DNA of 64,000 bases, from NCBI RefSeq assembly GCF_000153925.1, contig NZ_DS264345.1, positions 434,001 to 498,000 on the forward strand, given 5' to 3'. The stretch comes from [Ruminococcus] torques ATCC 27756 (GTDB lineage: Bacteria > Bacillota > Clostridia > Lachnospirales > Lachnospiraceae). Both the position numbers and the translations under genes were made by a program. Shown here piece after piece: positions 8,265-15,444 of the stretch; position 1 is the stretch's first letter; each line of letters starts with the position of its first letter. The notes below the pieces were generated by a model. It was not told the DNA's origin and ran no database searches. It saw nothing but the letters and a program-made list of their open reading frames with translations.

Positions 8265-8940
8265 AGTGTGTTTCCTCCTTTTGTGGTTCGGCTGGATTTT
8301 TGGGTTCTTCTGGCGGTGTGTTCTCTGAAATTCCAAAGACAGCATAGCCGTCAAACATATTGATCTGTAAGTTGCTCTGGTGTTCCTCAACCGGCACACC
8401 GAATTGGTTCTGCCATTCCGCTGGATATGTAGGTGTCCGGGATGTCTTTATCTTTCCATCGTCTTTTGCTGTACGCACATATATTTCGGGCGTGGTAAGG
8501 TCAAAGACGAATAAGAGTTCATTATCAGACCGTATCAGTTTGCCGAGCAGTTTATAACGGTAACTGGAATTCCATCCCATCAAGGTTATTACCTTGGCAA
8601 AAAAGATCCGGCATGTGATCTGCCTTGGGGAACGCTTCTTTGTAGCAGAGCACCATCGGAAGGAGTCTTTTTCATCTTCCTGGCATGGGCGGACGGCAAG
8701 TTTCTTTTCATCCGGGTTCACAAGGATCTGTACAAAATCTGTCTTAGGCAGCTTTTTGATGCATGCAGTATTTACGGATACTTTGTTGGCATTAAATGTA
8801 AAGGATGGTTCATAGGTGTGGGCGAAGAATTCTCCACGCACTACCTGATAACCCTCATAGCTGAAGGCATCGTCCTCGATGATCTGTAAGTCCCTTGAAG
8901 AGGACTGGATTAAGGTTTCATTGTTTGGCTGTTCATTCAT
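8224..8940 (-). CDS. Stand-alone recombinase-tail-like protein (long paralogue)
   Basis: This 238-residue protein starts at ATG 8940, overlapping the end of recombinase C by 8 bases. It aligns by eye along most of its length with residues about 390-565 of that recombinase: GYQVVRGEFF with GYEIARSQFF, VQILVNPDEKKLAVR with VELLIHPNKHLFAVR, LMGWNSSYRYKLLG with LLGWNADCRYRITG, and TYPAEWQNQFG with AYPPDWADTFG. It lacks the resolvase domain. The C-terminus ends YEQSSLFTANPMH, where QSSLF (residues 228-232) resembles a sliding-clamp motif. It is likely a DNA-binding partner or directionality-type factor for recombinase C, by inference only. Confidence 0.7.
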   Translation of the reverse strand: MNEQPNNETLIQSSSRDLQIIEDDAFSYEGYQVVRGEFFAHTYEPSFTFNANKVSVNTACIKKLPKTDFVQILVNPDEKKLAVRPCQEDEKDSFRWCSATKKRSPRQITCRIFFAKVITLMGWNSSYRYKLLGKLIRSDNELLFVFDLTTPEIYVRTAKDDGKIKTSRTPTYPAEWQNQFGVPVEEHQSNLQINMFDGYAVFGISENTPPEEPKNPAEPQKEETHYEQSSLFTANPMH

Positions 8941-10798
8941 TACGGTTCTCCTTCATGTCAGACATGAGTTGTTCTATGCTTTTTTCTACTTCATCAGGAC
9001 TGGTCACCTGTATGTCTGAATCTTTGTATGCAACTGCTTCGTTGGAAAGGGTGTTCTGGTCATTGAATCTGGCAAATTCCTGTGCCTGTGCATGGCAGTA
9101 GTAGTTGCTGCCGAAAGTGTCAGCCCAGTCAGGCGGATAGGCACGGACATTTTTTTTGAGATTGTCAGTAAATGGTTTTACGTCCGTTGGTGCATCTGGT
9201 AGCTGCTGTTCATCGATCACATCATTTGGAATAAAAATTTCAGTTTCTTCCAGATTGAAGATAAGGACAGCATCCGATCCGTTTCCACGCTTGATTCCTG
9301 TTATGCGGTATCTGCAGTCTGCGTTCCAACCGAGAAGTGCATAGATGGTAGGCATAAAAGCTGTACCGCTGATTGCCCTTGGGGTAGAAATATTCCCTCG
9401 CTTTTTTGCCCACTGCATGGCGTTTCGATGCGTTTGTGGGACGATCCTTACGGCAAAGAGATGTTTGTTCGGATGGATCAGAAGTTCTACCAGTGTGCTG
9501 TTCAGTTTTCTAACGGCAGTGGTTGAAAATTTAATATCATTAAGACTGAATGTCACGATAATGCGATCAGTGCTGTCAAAAAACTGTGAGCGTGCAATTT
9601 CATAACCACGCAGGTCAAAGTCCCCAGACTGCACTTTCACGGGTGACGAGGGTGGGAGAAACTGTTCTGTACCGCCATATACACTTAGGGAAGCATTGAT
9701 ATAATCATCCTCTTTAAAGCCGGCCCATCGTGGATTAATGGATACAAAGCCTTTCAATACTCCATCTGGCAGGACCTTTAACTCCGGCAGTATTCCCTTA
9801 TTTCCATACTTGGCATTGCTGATGAGCCGTTGTACGGCAATGAAATCGTCACGGGACACAATTGCTTCATGGTGATTACGTTTCCTGTATTGCGGGCGGT
9901 TCTGCATGTTCTTTTTTGATTTGTGATTCAGGTAATTTGGAGTATAAGTCTTTCGGGCAAGAACATCACCGCAGTGTCGTTCATTCTGCAATATCTGAAG
10001 GATTGAGCCGGGAGACCATACGGTATTCCCTTTTTTAGTTTCACACTCCAGTTCCGTCAGGGTATCAGCGATTTCCTGACAGGTGCAGCCGTTTAAGTAC
10101 ATCATAAATATGAGACGTACAATCTTTGCTTCCGCTTCATTGATTACAAGGTTTCCATCTTCATCATGGTCATAGCCGAGAAGCGTGGGAGTGAGGAATA
10201 TCCCCCTTCGAAACCGCATCTCAATGGAAGCATTCATAATCTCACTCTTGGTATGGCTTTCTTCCTGTGCGAGGGTAGCCATGAAGGAAAGTACCATTTC
10301 GCTTTTCGGATCAAAGGTATTCAATCGCTCTGTCTCGAAAAAGACACCGACCGGATGCGGGAGAGCCAGCAGTTCACGGACATATCCGATGCAGTCTACA
10401 ACATTCCTGGCGAAACGGGACACGCTCTTTGTAACGATAAGATCGATTTCTCCTTTTTTACAGTCTTCAATCATCTGTTTGAACTGATCACGATGCTGCA
10501 GAGAAGTGCCGGATATGCCTTCATCCGCATAGATCTGTACAAGTTTCCAATTCGGACTTTTGCTGATGACATCGTGGTAGTGGTTTTTCTGTAACTCATA
10601 AGAAGATGTCTGTCTTGGATCGTCTGTGGATACTCTTGCGTAGACGGCTACCCGCTGTTCATTTTCAACAGCGAATATATCTTCCTGTGGAAGTGCCGGA
10701 ATTACATCAAGTTCATCAATGCTGACTCCTTTATATCGTTCCCTGATTTTGTTTTTCTGATCCGCAATGGAGCCGGATTTCTGTTCGTTTTCTCTCAT
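8933..10798 (-). CDS. Large serine recombinase C with atypical C-terminal tail
   Basis: This 621-residue recombinase is the first gene of the minus-strand operon. ATG 10798 follows AAGGTGG. The catalytic Ser57 lies in YARVSTDDPRQ, followed by SVSRFARN and AQEESHTKSEI; the recombinase domain extends to about residue 340. There is no Cys4 zinc ribbon. Instead a 230-residue tail (about 389-621) carries the HPNKHLFAVR and GWNADCRYRITG motifs shared with the next two proteins. The opposite orientation and separate operator-like promoter suggest a role distinct from recombinases A and B, for instance regulated excision or mobility of the module itself. Confidence 0.85.
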   Translation of the reverse strand: MRENEQKSGSIADQKNKIRERYKGVSIDELDVIPALPQEDIFAVENEQRVAVYARVSTDDPRQTSSYELQKNHYHDVISKSPNWKLVQIYADEGISGTSLQHRDQFKQMIEDCKKGEIDLIVTKSVSRFARNVVDCIGYVRELLALPHPVGVFFETERLNTFDPKSEMVLSFMATLAQEESHTKSEIMNASIEMRFRRGIFLTPTLLGYDHDEDGNLVINEAEAKIVRLIFMMYLNGCTCQEIADTLTELECETKKGNTVWSPGSILQILQNERHCGDVLARKTYTPNYLNHKSKKNMQNRPQYRKRNHHEAIVSRDDFIAVQRLISNAKYGNKGILPELKVLPDGVLKGFVSINPRWAGFKEDDYINASLSVYGGTEQFLPPSSPVKVQSGDFDLRGYEIARSQFFDSTDRIIVTFSLNDIKFSTTAVRKLNSTLVELLIHPNKHLFAVRIVPQTHRNAMQWAKKRGNISTPRAISGTAFMPTIYALLGWNADCRYRITGIKRGNGSDAVLIFNLEETEIFIPNDVIDEQQLPDAPTDVKPFTDNLKKNVRAYPPDWADTFGSNYYCHAQAQEFARFNDQNTLSNEAVAYKDSDIQVTSPDEVEKSIEQLMSDMKENRNE

Positions 10799-10810
10799 GT
10801 CTTACCACCT

Positions 10811-10852
10811 TTTTCTTATGATGTGGTTTATTATAAAATTTTCATAAGAAAA
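10811..10852 (-). promoter_or_regulatory. Promoter and operator-like inverted repeat of the recombinase C-ParB operon
   Basis: TTTTCTTATGA (10811-10821) and TCATAAGAAAA (10842-10852) form a perfect 11-bp inverted repeat. Between the arms, on the minus strand, lies TATAAT (10830-10835), about 32 bases upstream of ATG 10798. A protein bound to both arms would cover the -10 box, so this is a good candidate operator for one of the XRE regulators or for autoregulation. Confidence 0.5.
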
Positions 10853-10855
10853 TAA

Positions 10856-10893
10856 AATAGACCATACGGACAGGCATATCCGCATAGTCTATT
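10856..10893 (-). terminator. Terminator of the minus-strand XRE gene
   Basis: Read on the minus strand, a 15-bp stem (two G-U pairs, 8-base loop) is followed by a T-rich stretch. It ends the 10936-11313 transcript before the recombinase promoter. Confidence 0.6.
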
Positions 10894-10935
10894 CCAAAGC
10901 AATTTTTTATGTGTGAAAATAGTGTGCCGCAGCAT

Positions 10936-11313
10936 CTATGCTTCGTCAGCCGAAATATGCCATCCGTTTTTATGCATGCTATCAATGCTTGCTTTTACCA
11001 TTTCATAAATGAAGCGTTTCTCATTTTCTGTGCATTCAGCCATCAGCAGATCTAGGTCAGTTTGGTAAGCGGTAGGGTTGTGGAGCTGTACTCCAGCGAG
11101 CAGCTCATCGACCGTTATTCCCAGGGCATTTACAATCCGGATAATGGACTCAAGACTGGCCTTACGTTTGGCATTTTCAATATGGCTTATGTAGGAGATG
11201 GAGAGTTCCGTTTCCTCTGCAAGCTGTGCCTGTGAAAAATTGTTCTGTTCCCTGACTTCCTTAATGCGGTATCCTATCTGTTTATGATTTACAGATGCAA
11301 GTGATTCATTCAT
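10936..11313 (-). CDS. XRE-family helix-turn-helix regulator
   Basis: This 125-residue protein starts at ATG 11313 after AGGAGG. Residues about 12-70 form a classic XRE/Cro-CI domain: IGYRIKEVREQNNFSQAQLA, SISYISHIENAKRKASLESI and the closing VNALGITVDELL. The C-terminal 50 residues are helical with no peptidase motif, so it is not a LexA-like, self-cleaving repressor. It has its own terminator and points away from the second XRE gene across a 388-base control region. It is probably the lysogeny or element-maintenance regulator. Confidence 0.82.
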   Translation of the reverse strand: MNESLASVNHKQIGYRIKEVREQNNFSQAQLAEETELSISYISHIENAKRKASLESIIRIVNALGITVDELLAGVQLHNPTAYQTDLDLLMAECTENEKRFIYEMVKASIDSMHKNGWHISADEA

Positions 11314-11701
11314 AATGTTACCTCCTGTTTCTTTTTCTTACGCAAATAGATTATCCGTCAGCGAGTGGTAAAAGGTTATGTAATTTAATAAAGTAGAGTG
11401 GAGTATTGCCGGATAACAAGGTGTCAATATATGTAGACATTTGTCGAACGATTTTGATTGATGGGCAGTATAAAAGATGCTATGCTGATGATGGAACTGA
11501 TAATATGGAAGTGAAAGAAACAAGGAAAAACAAGGAATTATAAGAAATACATATTGAACTGCGGTGTGCTGCTGTTCATATTTTTTTACCCTTATAGTAA
11601 AGTGTAATGGAGTAAATTACTAAAGAAATATGGTTCTAATATTTATTCTGGTTTGCGGTTAAAATAAATGTATCGCAGAGCAGAAGAGAGGTGTAATTTA
11701 C
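11314..11701. promoter_or_regulatory. 388-base divergent control region between two XRE genes
   Basis: No gene is supported here. The stretch is AT-rich. It holds an AGTAA-A-TTACT palindrome (11611-11621) beside a second AGTAAA copy 14 bases upstream (11597-11602), which are candidate operator half-sites. On the minus strand TTGACA (revcomp at about 11433-11438) could be a -35 box for the leftward gene, but its -10 is poor. Confidence 0.4.
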
Positions 11702-12022
11702 TTGCGTACAGAGGACTATATCCCGAAAAGGGTAAAAGAATTATGCAGCAAGCATAAGGTTTCCAAGTACCGACTCGCACAGCTCACTGATATGTCACAG
11801 ACCGCTTTAGGGAATATAATCAAGAAAGAGAGCATTCCAACGATACCGACTTTGGAAAGAATCTGTGATGCATTCGGAATTTCACTAGCACAGTTTTTTG
11901 CCGGGGACGGCATGAGACCAGATCTGACAGATGAGCAGGAAGAGATATTGGAAACATGGGATAACCTAAATGCTGATGAGCGGAGAATTTTAATGAACTT
12001 CGTGAGATCTTTGAAGAAATAG
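11702..12022 (+). CDS. XRE-family helix-turn-helix regulator
   Basis: This 106-residue protein starts at TTG 11702, placed by AGAGGTG about 8 bases upstream. The HTH spans residues about 8-65: VKELCSKHKVSKYRLAQLT, MSQTALGNIIKKESIPT and ICDAFGISLAQFF. The C-terminal helices end LNADERRILMNFVRSL, a common tail in Lachnospiraceae XRE proteins. It is divergent from the other XRE gene, resembling a CI/Cro pair. A hairpin terminator begins at its stop codon. Confidence 0.82.
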   Translation: MRTEDYIPKRVKELCSKHKVSKYRLAQLTDMSQTALGNIIKKESIPTIPTLERICDAFGISLAQFFAGDGMRPDLTDEQEEILETWDNLNADERRILMNFVRSLKK

Positions 12023-12065
12023 GGGAAGCAGTTCAATTGTATCTGATTGATTGTTTCCCCTTTTT
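12021..12065 (+). terminator. Intrinsic terminator after the XRE gene
   Basis: AGGGGAA (12021-12027) pairs with TTCCCCT (12055-12061), followed by TTTTT. The first arm begins within the stop codon. Confidence 0.65.
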
Positions 12066-12107
12066 CTATGCGCTTTCCACGGCAGAAGAAAGCAGTGAGG
12101 ATACAGA

Positions 12108-12419
12108 ATGAGTGTAAAAGATGAGGAGTTCAAAACAAAAATCTACGATCTGATGAATGGAAGCTACAATCTTGAGGAATATCCGGTTGCAGAAAGTAGC
12201 CTGGTAAAAGACGAATTTGCAGAAGGGGAATACTGTGAAAAATTATATTCGCAGATGCTGGAAGCCTATGAGAGGGTATGCAGAAGACTTGGAAAGCTAG
12301 GCACAGAAGATGAAGATGTGGAGATTATCATATCGAACCTCATGAGCATAGGCAGACATCAAAGTATGAAGATGTTTGACTATGGGGTGCTTTTTACAGA
12401 AAGAGAAAATAAACAGTAA
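12108..12419 (+). CDS. Small acidic protein of unknown function
   Basis: This 103-residue protein starts at ATG 12108 with a weak upstream site (GTGAGG). It is predicted all-helical and acidic, with EGEYCEKLYSQMLEAYERVCRRLG and a second helix around EDVEIIISNLMSIGRHQSMKMFDYG. It has no membrane segment or known catalytic motif. Small helical proteins of this layout are common beside XRE regulators in Clostridia prophages and integrative elements. I cannot assign a family with confidence. Confidence 0.6.
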   Translation: MSVKDEEFKTKIYDLMNGSYNLEEYPVAESSLVKDEFAEGEYCEKLYSQMLEAYERVCRRLGKLGTEDEDVEIIISNLMSIGRHQSMKMFDYGVLFTERENKQ

Positions 12420-12428
12420 TGTAACTGT

Positions 12429-12469
12429 AAAATGGTGTGGCTGTGATTGGATGGCTGCACCATTTTTTG
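12429..12469 (+). terminator. Intrinsic terminator
   Basis: AAAATGGTG (12429-12437) pairs exactly with CACCATTTT (12458-12466) and runs into further Ts. It separates the small acidic gene from the Schlafen-like gene. Confidence 0.65.
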
Positions 12470-12516
12470 ATATAATCGAATGTAATCAAATGTTGACGAA
12501 GGGAGATAAAAAGTAG

Positions 12517-13647
12517 ATGAACGGAATGAATGATTTGCCACTGGATAGAATAGTTGAGATTTTGGCTGTTAAAGGGCGTGAAGGCGAATATTGGGACTAT
12601 AAGCAGGAGTGGCATGAGAATATGGCAGATTTGTTAAAAGATATTATTTGTTTTGCCAATACTCCACATGATGCAAACTGTTATCTTCTCTTTGGGATTG
12701 ATGATGACGGACATATTGTTGGAATGAAAAAGAATAGACGTAAACAGGCAGATATTTTAGAAGCAATGGATAATCTTTGGTTTATCGGGGACGTTAGACC
12801 TGAAATTTCTGTGGAAACTGTTGTGGTAAATGAAATAGAGGTGGATGTTCTTACTGTATATGATACGCAGAAGACACCTATATATTTAAAAAGAAACTAT
12901 GGAGAAATGCTTGCCGGATGCATTTATATGAGAAATGGGGATAAAAACACTCCGAATAGAGGAATGGCAAGTATTGATGATGTAGAAAAACTCTGGAAAA
13001 AACGGTTTGGTTTATTGCAGACACCATTGGAGTATATTATCGGAAGACTGCAGTACCAGACAGAGTGGAAGCAGCAGGATCATATTTATTACAATATGTA
13101 TAGACCTGAATATCAGTTGAAAATACTAAAGGGTGACGAAGACTATTTAATTCCGGAATTTTATGCTTATACGATGTCAAATAAAAGTACATCGTATGAA
13201 ATGCTTCAGATTATTGCTGGAGACACGATATTAGAAGAATATCAAATTGTAGTATTGGACAGTGGAAGATATAAAACTCCAGTACCAGAATGGGGATTTG
13301 CAGGATACGACAGGTATAGAATTGATCATAAATTCACATATAAGTATTTTGTAAAAGGAAGTACGGAATATAGATTGCAACAGTTCTTTTTGGACGGTGA
13401 AAATGAAGAAGCAATATATGCTAATCGTAGACTGATGGAAGTGGTTTTACTTTATGAAACCGAAGATGAAAAGTCTGCGTTTGAAGCATATATTGAGGAT
13501 AACCAAGAAGAAATAATGGAAAGAATTAGTAAAAAGGATAGGTATTCATATATTCAAGCTACAAATGAACTGGATACTAAAGAATGCATAAAAAGGCTTA
13601 ATACAGGATTAGTTTTAAATGAAATGCTGCGTGAGTGGCGGAAATAG
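12517..13647 (+). CDS. Schlafen/AlbA_2-domain protein (accessory, possible defence gene)
   Basis: This 376-residue protein starts at ATG 12517 after GAAGGGAG. Residues about 10-160 match the Schlafen AlbA_2 (AAA_4) domain: GREGEYWDYKQEW, IICFANTPHDANCYLLFGIDDDG, and IYMRNGDKNTPNRGMASIDDVEKLW. Residues 160-376 form an unrecognised second domain rich in aromatic and acidic residues. It is the outermost gene of the element, next to the predicted right attachment junction, where accessory cargo often sits. Schlafen-type proteins include regulators and anti-phage effectors; which applies here is unknown. Confidence 0.72.
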   Translation: MNGMNDLPLDRIVEILAVKGREGEYWDYKQEWHENMADLLKDIICFANTPHDANCYLLFGIDDDGHIVGMKKNRRKQADILEAMDNLWFIGDVRPEISVETVVVNEIEVDVLTVYDTQKTPIYLKRNYGEMLAGCIYMRNGDKNTPNRGMASIDDVEKLWKKRFGLLQTPLEYIIGRLQYQTEWKQQDHIYYNMYRPEYQLKILKGDEDYLIPEFYAYTMSNKSTSYEMLQIIAGDTILEEYQIVVLDSGRYKTPVPEWGFAGYDRYRIDHKFTYKYFVKGSTEYRLQQFFLDGENEEAIYANRRLMEVVLLYETEDEKSAFEAYIEDNQEEIMERISKKDRYSYIQATNELDTKECIKRLNTGLVLNEMLREWRK

Positions 13648-13717
13648 AGAATATCCCAGGGGAGCATATCCCACAAGGGGTTATCCCCCAAAAGGGTGTG
13701 GGTGAATATCTCTTTTT
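13646..13717 (+). terminator. Structured terminator at the element's right end
   Basis: AGAGAATAT (13646-13654) pairs with ATATCTCT (13706-13713) with one bulge, followed by TTTTT. Inside are CCCACA/TGTGGG and AGGGG/CCCC pairings and repeated ATCCC words, giving a compact branched structure. Confidence 0.5.
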
Positions 13718-13770
13718 AATAAGAAGTTATGCCATCTATAAATGACAGGGGAAAACCCTAGACGGGGCTT
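13718..13770. other. Predicted right attachment junction (attR) of the prophage in comEC
   Basis: The comEC frame is open only from 13762; the codon before it is TAG (13759-13761). It then reads T-G-L-H-M-S-F-I-G, matching the conserved SGLH-start of the ComEC competence domain, except that the first Ser codon is replaced. The strand exchange therefore falls at or just before about 13762-13767. The matching attL and comEC 5' part must lie left of the window, so the core cannot be defined exactly. Confidence 0.6.
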
Positions 13771-13773
13771 CAT

Positions 13774-15417
13774 ATGTCCTTTATCGGAAGCGGTCTTTAT
13801 GGATTTCTGAGAAAAAGAGGAGTGGGATTTCCGGTGTCAGGAGCTGTCGGAACGATTGTTTTGCTTTTTTATACAGTAATGACCGGAGCGAGTATTTCAG
13901 CTTTAAGAGCGCTTATTATGTTTTCCGTTCGGATGGGCGCTGAAGTGACAGGAAGAGATTATGACCTTCCCACAAGTCTTGCTGTGGCAGCGGCGCTGCT
14001 TAGTGCAAAAGATCCTCTCTGTCTGTCAGATGCAGGATTTTTGTTTTCTTTTGGATCACTTTGCGGAATTTGTATGCTGACGCCTTTGTTTGAATGTTTG
14101 TTCGGGTGTGGTACGGAGAAAAAGAATATATGGACGCATATGGGGAAAGCGGTGAGCGCAAGTTTGGCAGTGAATCTGTTTTTGCTTGGTCCTATGCTGT
14201 ACTTTTATTTTGAAATCCCGCCGTACTCGGTTTTTTTAAATTTGTTTGTGATCCCGGCTCTCCCGGTTATTATGGGAACGGGGCTGTCGGGTTCTGTGAT
14301 GATCCTGCTTGTAAAACCGATCGGTATTATTTTGCTGAAAAGTTCCGGCGTGATACTTTGGGCGTATGATCGATTGTGCTCTGCGGCAGTTATGCTTCCG
14401 TTCGGGCGGATAACGGCAGGAAAACCGAGCGTACAATTACTTGTCGCTTATTATGTGATATTGTTCGCGTTATATGGAATGTATCGGCGTTTTCCAAAGA
14501 AAATATGGGGGTATATGCTTTTTGTTTCGGCGGCGTTTTTGATTGTTTTATGCGGAGCAAAAACCCGGGATATTGAAGGAATAAAAATAACAGTGCTGGA
14601 TGTGGGGCAAGGTGATGGCATTGTTCTTTCGGGAAAAGGGAAAAACTATTTGATAGACGGGGGCAGCAGTGATGTAAAACAGGCAGGCGCTCAACGGATC
14701 GAACCGTATTTGTTGTCGGAGGGCATCGGATGCCTTGATTATGTATTTGTGACTCACGGAGATGAGGATCATATCAGTGGAATAAGAGAACTTCTGGAAG
14801 GGCAGAAGCTGGGAGTTCGTATTGACACGCTTGTGCTTCCTCCCGAAGAATATCATGATGAAAAGTTGGCAGATCTGGCGCGCATAGCGGTAGAAAACGG
14901 AACGCGTGTCGTTTCTGTGAAAACAGGAGCAAATATATATGGAAGAGGAGAAAGGCAGACAGAAAAAAACGATTCAAAAGAAGTGATGCGGTTGAGATGT
15001 ATCGGCCCGCTTACGGACATACCGCAGGGGCTGACAAAACCAAAGGCGGGAAATGAGGCGTCTCTTGTGCTTGAGTTTTCTTATGGGAATTTCGATATGC
15101 TTTTTACCGGGGATGTGGAAGGTGCGGGAGAGGAACTTCTTGTTAAAAGCGATGTTTTGAGAAAATATGAAATTTTAAAATGTGCCCATCATGGATCGAA
15201 AAACTCGGGTACAGCTGCATTTCTTGAGAAGACAGATCCAAGAGCGGCTATCATCTCGGCAGGAATTGATAATCGGTACGGACATCCGCATGAAGAGACG
15301 TTAAATAGGTTGAAAAAGAGAAAAGTGAAAACATATAATACTCAGACAGACGGGGCTGTCACAATAAAGTCTGACGGAATACAGATTAGTATTGAGAGTT
15401 TTCTCTTGTCAAAATGA
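13774..15417 (+). CDS. comEC: ComEC competence channel, C-terminal part (gene split by prophage)
   Basis: This 547-residue remainder of the DNA-uptake channel includes several transmembrane helices of the competence domain (about 1-260) and a metallo-beta-lactamase-like nuclease domain (about 265-545). The latter has LDVGQGDGIVLSG, DYVFVTHGDEDHISG (HxxxDH metal site) and AHHGSKNSG. ATG 13774 has no ribosome-binding site; the true frame continues to 13762 and is cut by the element. Intact ComEC is about 750 residues, so the OB-fold and first membrane helices are missing. This fragment should be inactive unless the element excises. holA follows with its own promoter. Confidence 0.85.
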   Translation: MSFIGSGLYGFLRKRGVGFPVSGAVGTIVLLFYTVMTGASISALRALIMFSVRMGAEVTGRDYDLPTSLAVAAALLSAKDPLCLSDAGFLFSFGSLCGICMLTPLFECLFGCGTEKKNIWTHMGKAVSASLAVNLFLLGPMLYFYFEIPPYSVFLNLFVIPALPVIMGTGLSGSVMILLVKPIGIILLKSSGVILWAYDRLCSAAVMLPFGRITAGKPSVQLLVAYYVILFALYGMYRRFPKKIWGYMLFVSAAFLIVLCGAKTRDIEGIKITVLDVGQGDGIVLSGKGKNYLIDGGSSDVKQAGAQRIEPYLLSEGIGCLDYVFVTHGDEDHISGIRELLEGQKLGVRIDTLVLPPEEYHDEKLADLARIAVENGTRVVSVKTGANIYGRGERQTEKNDSKEVMRLRCIGPLTDIPQGLTKPKAGNEASLVLEFSYGNFDMLFTGDVEGAGEELLVKSDVLRKYEILKCAHHGSKNSGTAAFLEKTDPRAAIISAGIDNRYGHPHEETLNRLKKRKVKTYNTQTDGAVTIKSDGIQISIESFLLSK

Positions 15418-15435
15418 TTGTTTTTCCTTTATAAT
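15406..15435 (+). promoter_or_regulatory. Promoter of holA
   Basis: TTGTCA (15406-15411), an 18-base spacer and TATAAT (15430-15435) overlap the comEC stop codon. The expected start of transcription is about 15442, only about 3 bases before the holA ATG. Confidence 0.6.
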
Positions 15436-15444
15436 ACAAGAGTT

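Noticed and set aside
1-13760. CRISPR array or classic toxin-antitoxin pair in the prophage part
   Set aside because: No regular direct repeats with spacers were seen. The two XRE genes look like a repressor pair and have no toxin-like partner; the small 12108-12419 gene is separated by a terminator.
13774-15417. comEC fragment as a complete independent gene starting at ATG 13774
   Set aside because: No ribosome-binding site, the conserved GLH residues precede the ATG in frame, and the family needs about 200 more N-terminal residues.
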